Shown here: piece after piece, positions 1 through 8,587 of the stretch | Layout: every line of letters starts with the position of its first letter | How positions within the stretch are numbered: position 1 is the stretch's first letter | DNA from: DASUPK01 sp963736685 | Lineage (GTDB): Bacteria; Actinomycetota; Thermoleophilia; Solirubrobacterales; 70-9 | DNA length: 64,000 nt | Reading direction: 5' to 3' | Assembly: GCA_963736685.1 (NCBI GenBank) | Contig: CAVTPZ010000014.1 | Location: 95,933-159,932 of the forward strand | Notes under the pieces: model-generated | Told to the model about the DNA's origin: nothing | Databases searched by the model: none | The model's input: only the letters and a program-made list of their open reading frames with translations | Program-made: the position numbers and the translations under genes

Positions 1-1
1 A

Positions 2-1438
2 CTAGACGATTGTCCCGTGGCCCACGACCAGGTCGCCGTCGAGCAGGCACGCGACCTGCCCGGGCGCGACTCCGTCCACTGGCTCGGTCAGCGAGACGAT
101 CGCCTCGTCCTCGCCGTTCGCCTGCACCCGGCACTCCCGGCGAGGCGAGTGGTAGCGCAGCCGCACCCCGTCGACCCGCTCCGGGGGGCGGTTGAGCCGG
201 GTCCCCCTGATGCGGATCCGATGCGTCGCGAGCTCGTCGCGCGGTCCGGCCACCACACGGTTCGCGGCGGCATCGGTCTCGAGCACGTAGAACGGCTCGC
301 CGCCCCCCACTCCCAGGCCCCGCCTCTGCCCGACGGTGAAGTTGTGATGGCCGTTATGCGCCCCCAGGCGGCGACCCGAGCGATCGACCACCTCCCCCGG
401 GCGATCCTCGAGCCCGGCGTGCCGCCGCAGGAACTCTCGCTTGCCCTGGCCCGCGAGGAAGCAGAGATCCTGGCTCTCGGAGCGTCCCGCGACCTCCAGC
501 CCGGCCCGCTGGGCGAGCTCCCGGACCTCCGGCTTGGTCAGCTCCGCGAGCGGGAACCGCAGGCGCACAAGCGATTCGGGCCGCAGGCCCGAGAGCATGT
601 AGGTCTGATCCTTGGCGCCGTCGGCGGCGCCGCTCAGCAGCGGCCCATGTCCGTCGTCGGCGATGCCGGCGTAGTGACCGGTGGCGAGCTTCGTCGCGCC
701 GAGGCGATCGGCGAGGGCGATCATCGCGTCGATCCGGAGGTCCCCGTTGCAGAGCACGCACGGATTCGGGGTGCGCCCCTCCGCGTAGCCGCGCAGGAAC
801 GGGCCCACCACCCCGGCGCGGAACTCCGTCTCCAGATCCAGTGTGAGATGCGGAAGGCCGAGTGAGTGCGCCAGGCGCCGGGCGCCGAGCACCGCTTCCG
901 GCGAACAGCAGCTCTGCTCCCCATCCGTCTCCCGGTCCGCCCAGAGCTTGAGAGTGACTGCGACGACGTCGTGCCCGGCCTCCTGTTCGCGGAGGGCCGC
1001 CACGGCGGAGTCGACCCCGCCGCTGAGGGCGACGAGGACGCGCTCGCCTTCTGCGGGCGGCCCGGCCAGCCCAGCCCCGGATCCGGCGAGGGCCGAAAGG
1101 GCGCGATGGAGCGCGTCCGCCGCGAGGACCGAAGCGTGGCGATGAGTCGGCGCGAGGCCGCCGAGCTCGGCCTGGATCGCCTCCGGGCCGATCCGCGCGG
1201 CTTCGAGGACCGAGGCGCCCTCCGCCAGCTCGGCGACGGCCGCGGCCGCCGCGGCGCTCGCGGCGCATCCCTCGCGATCGAAGCTGACTCGTTCGATCGC
1301 CGTGTCGCGGGCGAGCAGCGATACCCGGACGAGGTCGCCGCACGGGGCGCCGCCGGCGGAGCCGCTGAAGGCGCCGTCGGGCTCGGGCCCGCGGCGGCTG
1401 TCATCGCTCAGGTACTGCTCAAGAAGCTCACGATTCAT
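2..1438 (-). CDS. mnmA: IscU-like domain fused to tRNA 2-thiouridine synthase MnmA
   Basis: Thiolates uridine-34 of Lys/Glu/Gln tRNAs in the cytosol using ATP and persulfide sulfur. The 478-residue protein is about 110 residues longer than ordinary MnmA. Residues 1-115 align with the IscU/NifU scaffold: APCGD with Cys33, EGC with Cys58, and RHASVLAADAL at 100-110. There Ala102 sits where the third scaffold Cys should be. The MnmA part has the PP-loop SGGVDS (139-144), NPCVLC (catalytic Cys227) and SQDLCF (Cys326). The Met at 1438 is preferred; an upstream in-frame Met at 1462 would add eight residues. No neighbour forms an obvious operon with it. The MnmA assignment is very secure; the function of the scaffold domain is inference. 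Confidence 0.95.
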   Translation of the reverse strand: MNRELLEQYLSDDSRRGPEPDGAFSGSAGGAPCGDLVRVSLLARDTAIERVSFDREGCAASAAAAAAVAELAEGASVLEAARIGPEAIQAELGGLAPTHRHASVLAADALHRALSALAGSGAGLAGPPAEGERVLVALSGGVDSAVAALREQEAGHDVVAVTLKLWADRETDGEQSCCSPEAVLGARRLAHSLGLPHLTLDLETEFRAGVVGPFLRGYAEGRTPNPCVLCNGDLRIDAMIALADRLGATKLATGHYAGIADDGHGPLLSGAADGAKDQTYMLSGLRPESLVRLRFPLAELTKPEVRELAQRAGLEVAGRSESQDLCFLAGQGKREFLRRHAGLEDRPGEVVDRSGRRLGAHNGHHNFTVGQRRGLGVGGGEPFYVLETDAAANRVVAGPRDELATHRIRIRGTRLNRPPERVDGVRLRYHSPRRECRVQANGEDEAIVSLTEPVDGVAPGQVACLLDGDLVVGHGTIV

Positions 1439-1626
1439 GCCCCGAAGATTAAGCGGCTCCAACCTGCCGTCTGCCGCCCCGGCTTGGTAACCCGTGTCGC
1501 ATAGGTGGTGGTCTACCGAGGACCCCGAGGGATCTCCGGAAATCGACCCCCAAGCCAGTTGTGTTGGGTCAACGTAAGGAGCGGTTCGCGTACAGGTTCG
1601 GGCCTGGTTTTCAGCCTAGCACCGGG

Positions 1627-1983
1627 TCAGTGGGTGTCCGGCTCGTCCTCCAGGTGCCACGAGGAGATCAGGCCGTCGCGGATTCCGAGCTCGATCGCGA
1701 CCCGCGAGGTGTCCCCCACCTCATCGCTGTCGCGCCAGACATATTGGAGCACCGCGTGCACCAACACGCCCGAGCCGGTCTCCTCCATCTCGATCGGGAC
1801 ATAGCGGCGAACCAGGTGGTCGAACGCCTTGCCGGCCCACGCGACGGCCGCCTCGGTCCCGCGATGCACGGTCCGCTCGGTTCGGATCTCCACCTCCGGA
1901 TGTACGAGCTCGCCCACCGCCACCTGGTCACACGCGCTGAGCGCGGCGAGGAAGCGGCGAGCGAGCTCATCGTCTTTCGCGAC
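1627..1983 (-). CDS. SnoaL/NTF2-like small protein, start unresolved
   Basis: About 118 residues starting near AKDDELARRFLAAL, followed by a typical SnoaL-like (NTF2 fold) pattern that ends in GLISSWHLEDEPDTH. Such proteins act as isomerases, hydratases or polyketide cyclases, or have no known activity. The reading frame is open far upstream into the preceding membrane-protein gene. No ATG, GTG or TTG lies at the natural beginning of the fold; the first in-frame candidates are an ATG about 120 bases upstream or a GTG about 60 bases inside. It probably is translated coupled to the upstream gene, whose stop lies at 1983. Family call is moderate; the exact 5' end is unknown. Confidence 0.6.
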   Translation of the reverse strand, partial: VAKDDELARRFLAALSACDQVAVGELVHPEVEIRTERTVHRGTEAAVAWAGKAFDHLVRRYVPIEMEETGSGVLVHAVLQYVWRDSDEVGDTSRVAIELGIRDGLISSWHLEDEPDTH

Positions 1984-3002
1984 TATCTGCCTCTCAGGTT
2001 CCGCACCAGGCGCTGGGGTTGATTGCCGAGGCTCGCCTCCCGAGTGAAGCTGAGCCCGAGGGCGATCAGGCCGAGGCCGAGCAGGACCCATGGCCAGACA
2101 CCGAGCTTGAACGGATGCGGCGGCGTCGAGTTCAGGTCCAGCCCGGCGATCACCAGGAAGAGCACCATCCCTATCGCACCGACATAGACCGGCCCCCGCA
2201 CCCCGATCTGCGAGCCGATCGCGACCAGGCCGAGCGAGACGAGCAGCAGCAGGGTGTCCCACACGTTGGTCGTCTCGATCGGGGGTGTGCCGGTGCCCAG
2301 CGGATTGAGGTTGCCGAGTGCAGTGATGCCGAGGGCACAGCCGATGACCGCGGCGATCCCCGCCCCGGTGAGCAGCTCCGATGCCTTCCACAGGCCGAGG
2401 TCTCCGGACGGCGTGGTCGCGGTGGCGGCACGCTCGTCCCCGCCAGGGTTGTTTCGCCACAGATAGAGGCCGCCGGCGAGAAGGCCGATGGCGATCAGGC
2501 CGAGCAGGCCGCGGTAGATGCCCCAGTGGGCGCCGATGCCGCCCGAGAGGAGCTTGTCCCAGAGCGCGGTCCAGGAGATGATCAGCGCGATCGAACCCAG
2601 CAGGAGCTGGACCCGGACGCCGGCGACGATCCCCGCGTAGAACGCGAGGCCCGCCGTGACGAGGAGGATCCAGAACACGTTCAGTGCCGCACTCGGGTTG
2701 CCCCCGATCATGTCGACGAACTCCATCAGCGCGAGCACCACGAAGACCAGGCCGAAGACGCTGAACACGACCTGCCACGGGCGGAATTCACCCACCCGGC
2801 GCGTGGTCAGGACCGACCCGTAGAGAACGACCGCGGGGATCGCGAGCACGAGGAACATCGGGAAATCGGCCCACTGACTCGGATTCAGCGGAAACAGCGG
2901 GCCCTTCCGGACGTAGATCATCAGTGCGCCCAGGCCGAACAGCAGCCCTCCGATCTTGCGCAGCGCGTCGCGTGTGTCGTCGGGTTTGTAGAGATCGTTC
3001 AT
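1983..3002 (-). CDS. Polytopic membrane protein of unknown function
   Basis: A 339-residue protein with roughly ten hydrophobic segments and short polar loops (for example LGALMIYVRK, FLVLAIPAVVLYGS, VWPWVLLGLGLIALGL). I do not recognise a named family or catalytic motif. The ATG at 3002 has a good ribosome site, AAAGGAG, four bases upstream. Its 3' end touches the SnoaL-like reading frame, so the two are probably co-transcribed. The minus-strand neighbour upstream is the GH3 protein gene. Confidence 0.7.
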   Translation of the reverse strand: MNDLYKPDDTRDALRKIGGLLFGLGALMIYVRKGPLFPLNPSQWADFPMFLVLAIPAVVLYGSVLTTRRVGEFRPWQVVFSVFGLVFVVLALMEFVDMIGGNPSAALNVFWILLVTAGLAFYAGIVAGVRVQLLLGSIALIISWTALWDKLLSGGIGAHWGIYRGLLGLIAIGLLAGGLYLWRNNPGGDERAATATTPSGDLGLWKASELLTGAGIAAVIGCALGITALGNLNPLGTGTPPIETTNVWDTLLLLVSLGLVAIGSQIGVRGPVYVGAIGMVLFLVIAGLDLNSTPPHPFKLGVWPWVLLGLGLIALGLSFTREASLGNQPQRLVRNLRGR

Positions 3003-3050
3003 CGGTCTCCTTTGCCTCCCAGCGTGTGGATGGAGATTTGCGGCCGGACC

Positions 3051-4382
3051 CTACCCAGTGGGGCTGTTCTTCAAGTCGGTGATCCGGTCGTAGGCGCCCT
3101 GCACGATCGAGCGGTCGATCTGTCCGCTCTTCACCTCCTTGACGAGCTGCCCGAAGGCCTTGGCCGAGGTGTTCGTGCTCTTGGCGTAGAGCAGAAGATC
3201 GTCGCCGGCCGTCAGGGCACCCGCGCCGGCAACGGCCGGGGGAATCGTGCCTGCGATCGCCTGACCCTCGAGGTCGTCGGTGATCACGACTCCGCCGAAG
3301 CCGAGCTGGCCGCGCAGCAGGTTCTTGACGATGGTCGGCGAGAGAGCGGCGGGCTTCTTGGCTCCGAGGGTCGGATAGCTGGCCGTCGAGACCATCACCA
3401 TCCCCACCCCGGCATCGACGGCGGCGCTGAACGGCTTCAGGTCGCTCTGCAGCTGGTCGCTGGTGGCGGCGATCGCCACCGCGTTGTCGTCGGTGTTGAC
3501 CGTGGCGCGACCGAGCCCCGGGAAGTGCTTGGCGGTGGCGACCGCCCCGCCGTCCTGAAGACCCTGCGCGAATGCGACACCGACCGTGGCGACCGTGTCC
3601 GGGTCGGAGCCGAAGGTGCGGCTCTTGATCGTGTCCGCGGTGTTGGATTGGGAGACGTCGAGCACCGGCGCGAGATCGACGTTCACACCGAGACCCCGGA
3701 GGAAGGCGCCGGTCTTCTGCCCCTGGTCCTTTGACTGACCCTCGTCGCCGCTCTTGCCGAGGTCCGCCGGTGAGATGTCGGGTGGGCCGCTCTTGATCCG
3801 CTTCACGTCGCCGCCCTCCTGGTCGACCATCACCAGCAGGGGCGGGTTGTTACCGGCGCTCGCCGCGGCCTGGAGCTGCTGCACGTCCGACTTGAGCTTC
3901 TGCCCGTCGCTCTCGAACGCGATCAGGCCACCCACCTGCCCCTTGCGCACCCGCTTCACCAGCGTCTGGTCGGGTCCCTTCGACCCGAGCTTCGCGACGA
4001 TCGTCTGGCCCACCAGGCGCTTCAGCGGGATCGGTTGCTTGCTGCTGCCGCCACCGCCCGACACCAGGACGACGATCAGGACGATCGCGAGCAGGACGCC
4101 ACCGCCGACCAGGAAGTCCTGCCGGCGCCGCACCCGGGCCGGCAGGTCGCGGCGCCGAGCCCTCCGGCCCGGCGGAGGGCGCCGCCCGCTGCGCTCGTAC
4201 TCGCCGGTCTCTCCACGCGCGACGCGGCGCCGCTCGCCGGTCTCCGACGACCGGGGTGCCGGTTGGTCGGCCGGCGCCTGCGCCTGCTCACGCTCGCCCG
4301 TGCCGGGCTCGCTGGGCGGCCGCGCGGGCGCATCCGTCCACTCGAACAGATCGTCGCCGTCGGGGGGAGGCCGCCCTTCCAT
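3051..4382 (-). CDS. Membrane-anchored GH3 family protein (NagZ-like)
   Basis: 443 residues. The N-terminal 95 residues are Pro/Arg-rich and cytoplasmic-looking, followed by one membrane anchor (FLVGGGVLLAIVLIVVLVSG) and an extracytoplasmic GH3 TIM barrel. Barrel landmarks are VDQEGG, LGVNVDLAPVLDV, KHFPGLG and VITDDLEG, whose Asp fits the GH3 nucleophile. Classical NagZ has KHFPGHGD..xDSH with a His/Asp acid-base dyad; here the stretch reads KHFPGLGRATVNTDDN, without His. Activity on N-acetylglucosaminides is therefore uncertain. It may belong to an actinobacterial GH3 branch with another acid/base. It lies just downstream of aspS (6-bp gap), suggesting readthrough. Confidence 0.8.
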   Translation of the reverse strand: MEGRPPPDGDDLFEWTDAPARPPSEPGTGEREQAQAPADQPAPRSSETGERRRVARGETGEYERSGRRPPPGRRARRRDLPARVRRRQDFLVGGGVLLAIVLIVVLVSGGGGSSKQPIPLKRLVGQTIVAKLGSKGPDQTLVKRVRKGQVGGLIAFESDGQKLKSDVQQLQAAASAGNNPPLLVMVDQEGGDVKRIKSGPPDISPADLGKSGDEGQSKDQGQKTGAFLRGLGVNVDLAPVLDVSQSNTADTIKSRTFGSDPDTVATVGVAFAQGLQDGGAVATAKHFPGLGRATVNTDDNAVAIAATSDQLQSDLKPFSAAVDAGVGMVMVSTASYPTLGAKKPAALSPTIVKNLLRGQLGFGGVVITDDLEGQAIAGTIPPAVAGAGALTAGDDLLLYAKSTNTSAKAFGQLVKEVKSGQIDRSIVQGAYDRITDLKNSPTG

Positions 4383-4388
4383 TCCCGT

Positions 4389-6182
4389 CTAGCCCTTTCC
4401 GCCCCCGCCTCTGATTGAGATCCCGAGATCGCGGAGCTGGCGCTCGTCGACGGGCGCGGGCGCGCCGGTCATCGGGTCGCCGCCCGACGCTGTCTTGGGA
4501 AAAGCGATCACGTCGCGGATCGAGTCGCTGCCGTGCCCCAGCGCCACCATCCGGTCCAGGCCATATGCGATGCCGCCGTGCGGGGGCGCCCCGTAGCGCA
4601 GCGCGTCGAGCAGGAAGCCGAAGCGGTCCTCGGCCTGTTGCTCGTCGATTCCGATCGCCTGGAACACCTCGCGCTGCACCTTTGGGTCGCTGATACGGAT
4701 CGAGCCCCCACCAATTTCCCATCCGTTCCAGACGACGTCGTAGGCCTTCGCCCTGGCGGGGCCCGGATCGGCCGGATCGAAGGGCCCGTCGGGAGAGGTG
4801 AAGGGGTGGTTGTGCGGGTCCCAGCGATCCTCGTCGTGCGCCCAGCGAAGCAGCGGCCAGTCGACGATCCAGACGAGCTCGTTCGCCTCAGGGTCGATCA
4901 GGCCGAGCCGGTCGCCGAGGCGCCGCCGCAATTCGCCGAGGACCTCGGCGGAGACGAGCGGCTGATCCGCGACGAGTAGGACGACGTCGCCTTCCGAGGC
5001 CCCGAGATCCTCGTTGGCCGCCTCGATCTCGTCCACGGAGAGGAACTTGGCGACCGGGGAACGCCAGCCATCGGCCTCCACAACGCCCCAGACGAGTCCC
5101 TTCGCTCCGAGCTCGGTCGCCTCGCCGACGAGGCCGTCGAGATCGCTCCGGGACATCTCGCGCTTCCCGGCGTTCAGCCCGCGCACCAGCGCACCGCCCT
5201 CGATCGCCGCCCGGAACGCGTTGAACTCCGAGCCTCGGAAGACCTCGGTCAGGTTGCGCAGCTCCAAGCCGAAGCGCAGGTCGGGCTTGTCCGAGCCATA
5301 GCGGTCGATGGCCTCGTCGTAGGGCAGGCGCTTCATCGGCAACTCCACGTCTACCCCGCAGACCGGAAGAACGTGCGCCAGGAGACGCTCGTTAAGGTCG
5401 ATCACGTCGTCTGTGTCGACGAAGGACATCTCGATGTCCAGCTGCGTGAAGTCGGGTTGCCTGTCGGCGCGCAGATCCTCATCCCTGAAGCAGCGCGCTA
5501 TCTGAAAATACCGCTCGAAGCCGCCGATCATCAGCAGCTGCTTGAAGAGCTGAGGCGACTGTGGGAGCGCATAGAAGTTGCCGCGCTGGAGCCGGCTCGG
5601 CACGAGGAAGTCGCGCGCGCCCTCCGGCGTCGAGCGCGTCAGCACCGGTGTCTCGATCTCGAGGAACCCCTCGCCGGAGAGGAACTCCCGCATCGCCGCG
5701 GCGACCCGGTGACGGAGCTCGATCGCCTCCCTCATCCGATCGCGGCGCAGGTCGAGGTAGCGATAGCGGAGGCGGGTCTCCTCGCTGACCTCGCCCGAGA
5801 ACGACTCGATCTCGAATGGCGGCGTGTCCGCGTCGGAGATCAGCTCGGCCTCCGTCACCCGGATCTCGACCTCGCCGGTCGGGAGGTCCTCGTTGACGGT
5901 CTCCGGCGAGCGCTTGACGACCGATCCCTTCGCGCTCAGCACATCCTCCGAGCGGAGCTCATGTCCCAGCTTGAACGCCTCCCCCAGCTCATCGGGGTTG
6001 AGGACGAGCTGCACGAGCCCAGTTCGATCTCGCAGGTCGATGAAGACGAGGCCGCCGTGGTCGCGGCGGCGGTGAACCCAGCCCGCGACCCTGACCTCGG
6101 CGTCCACCCTGTCCGGCAGGACCTGGCCGCACCAGGTGTCGCGGTAGCGATTCGGGCGCAGCGCTGGGAATTCCTCGCTCAT
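4389..6182 (-). CDS. aspS: Aspartyl-tRNA synthetase
   Basis: Class II synthetase of 597 residues, the usual bacterial length with a GAD insertion domain. An N-terminal OB-fold anticodon domain (GWVHRRRDHGGLVFIDLRDR) is followed by motif 1 near FLEIETPVLTRSTPEGARDF. Motif 2 lies at RYFQIARCFRDEDLRADRQ, and motif 3 at HGGIAYGLDRMVAL near the C terminus. It charges tRNA-Asp in the cytosol; the Asp/Asn specificity type was not determined. The start ATG overlaps the stop of hisS by four bases, so the two are translationally coupled. Confidence 0.97.
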   Translation of the reverse strand: MSEEFPALRPNRYRDTWCGQVLPDRVDAEVRVAGWVHRRRDHGGLVFIDLRDRTGLVQLVLNPDELGEAFKLGHELRSEDVLSAKGSVVKRSPETVNEDLPTGEVEIRVTEAELISDADTPPFEIESFSGEVSEETRLRYRYLDLRRDRMREAIELRHRVAAAMREFLSGEGFLEIETPVLTRSTPEGARDFLVPSRLQRGNFYALPQSPQLFKQLLMIGGFERYFQIARCFRDEDLRADRQPDFTQLDIEMSFVDTDDVIDLNERLLAHVLPVCGVDVELPMKRLPYDEAIDRYGSDKPDLRFGLELRNLTEVFRGSEFNAFRAAIEGGALVRGLNAGKREMSRSDLDGLVGEATELGAKGLVWGVVEADGWRSPVAKFLSVDEIEAANEDLGASEGDVVLLVADQPLVSAEVLGELRRRLGDRLGLIDPEANELVWIVDWPLLRWAHDEDRWDPHNHPFTSPDGPFDPADPGPARAKAYDVVWNGWEIGGGSIRISDPKVQREVFQAIGIDEQQAEDRFGFLLDALRYGAPPHGGIAYGLDRMVALGHGSDSIRDVIAFPKTASGGDPMTGAPAPVDERQLRDLGISIRGGGGKG

Positions 6183-7432
6183 GGCGCCGAGAGTGTCTCA
6201 GTCAGGGTCGCGGGGTCGATCTCCCGCTCCTCACCCGAGCTCATATCGCGGAGGGTGGCCTTCCCCTCGCCGGCGAGGATCACGGCGTGGCGCGCCCCGA
6301 CCCGGTCCGCCTGCTTCATCTGGCCCTTGAGCGCGCGCCCGGCGAGGTCCAGGTCGGCCGCCAGGCCGGCGCGACGCAGCTCCGTGACCAACGTCAGGGC
6401 TCGCTCGCGGTCGGCGTCCTCGGCCACGATGAAGACCCCGCCGCGTTCCCGGTCGGTGGCCTCCGCCTCCTCCTGGCCCTCAAGCGCCAGGGCGATCCGG
6501 TCCACACCGAGCGCCCAGCCGCAGCCGGGCGTCCGGGGGCCACCGAGCTGCTCGATCAGCCCGTCGTAGCGGCCACCTCCGCCGATCCCGGATTGGGCCC
6601 CGAGCCGATCGCACTCGAACTCGAAGAGCGTCCGCGTGTAGTAGTCGAGACCGCGCACGAGGGTGGGGTCGATCTCGTAGGCGACTCCGTTGCGCTCCAG
6701 CAGGGAGCGCACCTCCGCGAAATGCTCCGCGTCGGCTGGGTCGAGGCGGTCCATCAGGGTCGGGGCGTCCTCCATCACCTTCCGGGTTCCCTCGTGGTCG
6801 GCGTCGAAGGCGCGGAGCGGGTTGGCGTCGATCCGGTCTCGCACGTCGTCGGAGAGCTCGCCTTCGCGAGAGCGCAGATAGGAGCGCAGCTCGTCGAGGT
6901 AGGCCGCGCGCGTCTCAGGCGTGCCCAGGCTCCCGAGCCGCAGCCGCACGCCCTCCACCCCCAGTTCGCCCACGATGTCGCTCGCGATCAGGATGAGCTC
7001 GGCATCCACCAGCGGCGAGTCCGAACCGATGGACTCGGCGTTGATCTGGGTGAACTGCCGGTAGCGGCCCGCCTGTGGGCGCTCGTGGCGGAAGAACGGG
7101 CCCTCGGTCCAGAGCTTCACCGGCTGCGGGCGCGTCTGCATGCCGTGCTCGAGATAGGCCCGGCAGACCGAGGCAGTCGCCTCCGGTCGCAGGGTGAGCG
7201 AGCGGCCTCCCTGGTCCTCGAAGGTGAACATCTGTTTCTGGACGATGTCCGTGGACTCGCCGACGCCGCGCGCGAACAGGTCGGTGTCCTCAAAGATCGG
7301 CGTGTCCATGCGGCCGTAACCGGCCTCCTCGAGACGCCGGGCCGCGAGGTGTGCGATCTGGCGGCGAACGCCCTGCTGCTCAGGCAGTACGTCGAACGTG
7401 CCCCGCGGGGCCTTGAACTTCTGAGCGGTCAC
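6179..7432 (-). CDS. hisS: Histidyl-tRNA synthetase
   Basis: 417 residues, class II. Visible landmarks are the N-terminal KAPRGTFDVLP, the ATP/His-binding LTLRPEATASVCRAY, motif 2 with RPQAGRYRQFTQINAESIG, the HisA signature LVRGLDYYTRTLFEFE, and GGGGRYDGLIEQLGG. A C-terminal anticodon-binding domain ends the protein. It charges tRNA-His. First gene of the hisS-aspS pair (ATGA overlap). A 90-bp gap separates it from the upstream metallo-hydrolase gene. Confidence 0.97.
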   Translation of the reverse strand: MTAQKFKAPRGTFDVLPEQQGVRRQIAHLAARRLEEAGYGRMDTPIFEDTDLFARGVGESTDIVQKQMFTFEDQGGRSLTLRPEATASVCRAYLEHGMQTRPQPVKLWTEGPFFRHERPQAGRYRQFTQINAESIGSDSPLVDAELILIASDIVGELGVEGVRLRLGSLGTPETRAAYLDELRSYLRSREGELSDDVRDRIDANPLRAFDADHEGTRKVMEDAPTLMDRLDPADAEHFAEVRSLLERNGVAYEIDPTLVRGLDYYTRTLFEFECDRLGAQSGIGGGGRYDGLIEQLGGPRTPGCGWALGVDRIALALEGQEEAEATDRERGGVFIVAEDADRERALTLVTELRRAGLAADLDLAGRALKGQMKQADRVGARHAVILAGEGKATLRDMSSGEEREIDPATLTETLSAP

Positions 7433-7521
7433 CAGGCCAATCTACTTTGGAGCGAAGGGCGCAGCCCGAAGCGACTGATGGAGTTTGGCCGCTTGTGACC
7501 GCGGCATGATGGCGAAGCCGT

Positions 7522-8160
7522 CTACCTGGCCAGCTCGGCCAGGAAGGGGTTCGTGGCTCGCTCGGCGGCCAACGTGGTGACACCCATGTGCCCGGGATAG
7601 ACCGTGGTCTCCGGCGGATGCGACTCGACCAGGGTCCGGATCGACTCGAGCAGGGTCGCCCAGTCGCCGCCGGGCAGGTCGGTGCGGCCGACCGAGCCCT
7701 GGAAGAGCACATCGCCGGAGAAGATGGCCGCCTCGTCGGGAACGGAGTAGGTGACGTGGCCCGGGCTGTGGCCCGGGGTGAAGATCACGTCGATCTCCAG
7801 GCCGGCCAGCTCGAGCTTCTCGCCACCTTTCACCGTGTGGTCGGCCTCGTAGCTCTCGAACGGGCCGAAGCCGGGCCAGGGGACATAGGAGTTGATGTCG
7901 GCGAGAACGGCGGTCTCGATCTCTGGACACCAGACCGGAGCGCCGGTCGCCTTGGCGATCGGGGCCACGGCACCGATGTGATCGAAGTGCGTGTGGGTGA
8001 GCAGGATCCCGTCGATCTGGACGCCGAGCTCGTCGACGGCGGCGAGGATGCGATCGGCCTCGTCGCCCGGGTCGACGATCAAAGCGTGGTCCGACCCGTC
8101 GGCGCGAAACAGGAAGCAGTTCTCGGCGATCTGGCCGACCGTGAACATGCGCACGTCCAT
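7522..8160 (-). CDS. Metallo-beta-lactamase-fold hydrolase (glyoxalase II-like)
   Basis: A 212-residue cytosolic hydrolase. The motif THTHFDHIGAV gives the HxHxDH dinuclear zinc site, with later ligands in TPGHSPGH and VYPGHMG. The compact length matches the YcbL/GloB-like group, which hydrolyses S-acyl glutathione or other thioesters; the actual substrate is unknown, and actinobacteria generally lack glutathione. Start chosen at the Met of MDVRMFTVGQIAENCF because that is where the fold begins. A neighbouring gene's stop lies 4 bp upstream of the start, suggesting an operon. Confidence 0.9.
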   Translation of the reverse strand: MDVRMFTVGQIAENCFLFRADGSDHALIVDPGDEADRILAAVDELGVQIDGILLTHTHFDHIGAVAPIAKATGAPVWCPEIETAVLADINSYVPWPGFGPFESYEADHTVKGGEKLELAGLEIDVIFTPGHSPGHVTYSVPDEAAIFSGDVLFQGSVGRTDLPGGDWATLLESIRTLVESHPPETTVYPGHMGVTTLAAERATNPFLAELAR

Positions 8161-8164
8161 CGGC

Positions 8165-8578
8165 TCAGCCCTCCGATTGCTGAGGGCCGCCGGTGCGCTT
8201 CGTCTCGCGCTCCTCGCGCTTCTGCGCCTCCTTGCGGAGGTACCGCTGGTAGAAGAACCGGTCCATCGTGAACGCCATCGGGACATAGACGCCGAGCATC
8301 AGGATCCCGACGACGATGATCTGTATTGGGTTCTGGCCCAGCAGGGCGAGGATCCCGGCGAAGAGAACGGCGGCCACGCCGCCCTTCTTCAGCGCGGCCG
8401 ACCAGCTGGCCGGCTCCGGCGTGCGCGGCCCGGTCTTGCCCTTCTTGCTCGTTCGGCTCCGCGCCCGCGACTGAGCCTCGGCGCGGCTGCGCGCCCGGCC
8501 CCTGGCCGGACGGGTGTCGATCCGCCCGCCCTGGGTGCCTCGATGCTTGCGGCGTCGCTTCTTCTTCGTCTGCGCCAT
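8165..8578 (-). CDS. Small basic membrane protein
   Basis: 137 residues. The first 60 are extremely Lys/Arg-rich (MAQTKKKRRRKHRGTQGG) and look like a nucleic-acid or phospholipid-binding cytoplasmic tail. They are followed by two transmembrane segments (AAVLFAGILALLGQ, IQIIVVGILMLGVYVPMAF) and a charged C-terminal helix. No named family recognised. It sits between the formiminotransferase and MBL-fold genes with gaps of 9 and 4 bp, so it is part of the same transcription unit. Confidence 0.75.
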   Translation of the reverse strand: MAQTKKKRRRKHRGTQGGRIDTRPARGRARSRAEAQSRARSRTSKKGKTGPRTPEPASWSAALKKGGVAAVLFAGILALLGQNPIQIIVVGILMLGVYVPMAFTMDRFFYQRYLRKEAQKREERETKRTGGPQQSEG

Positions 8579-8587
8579 GCCGTCAAT

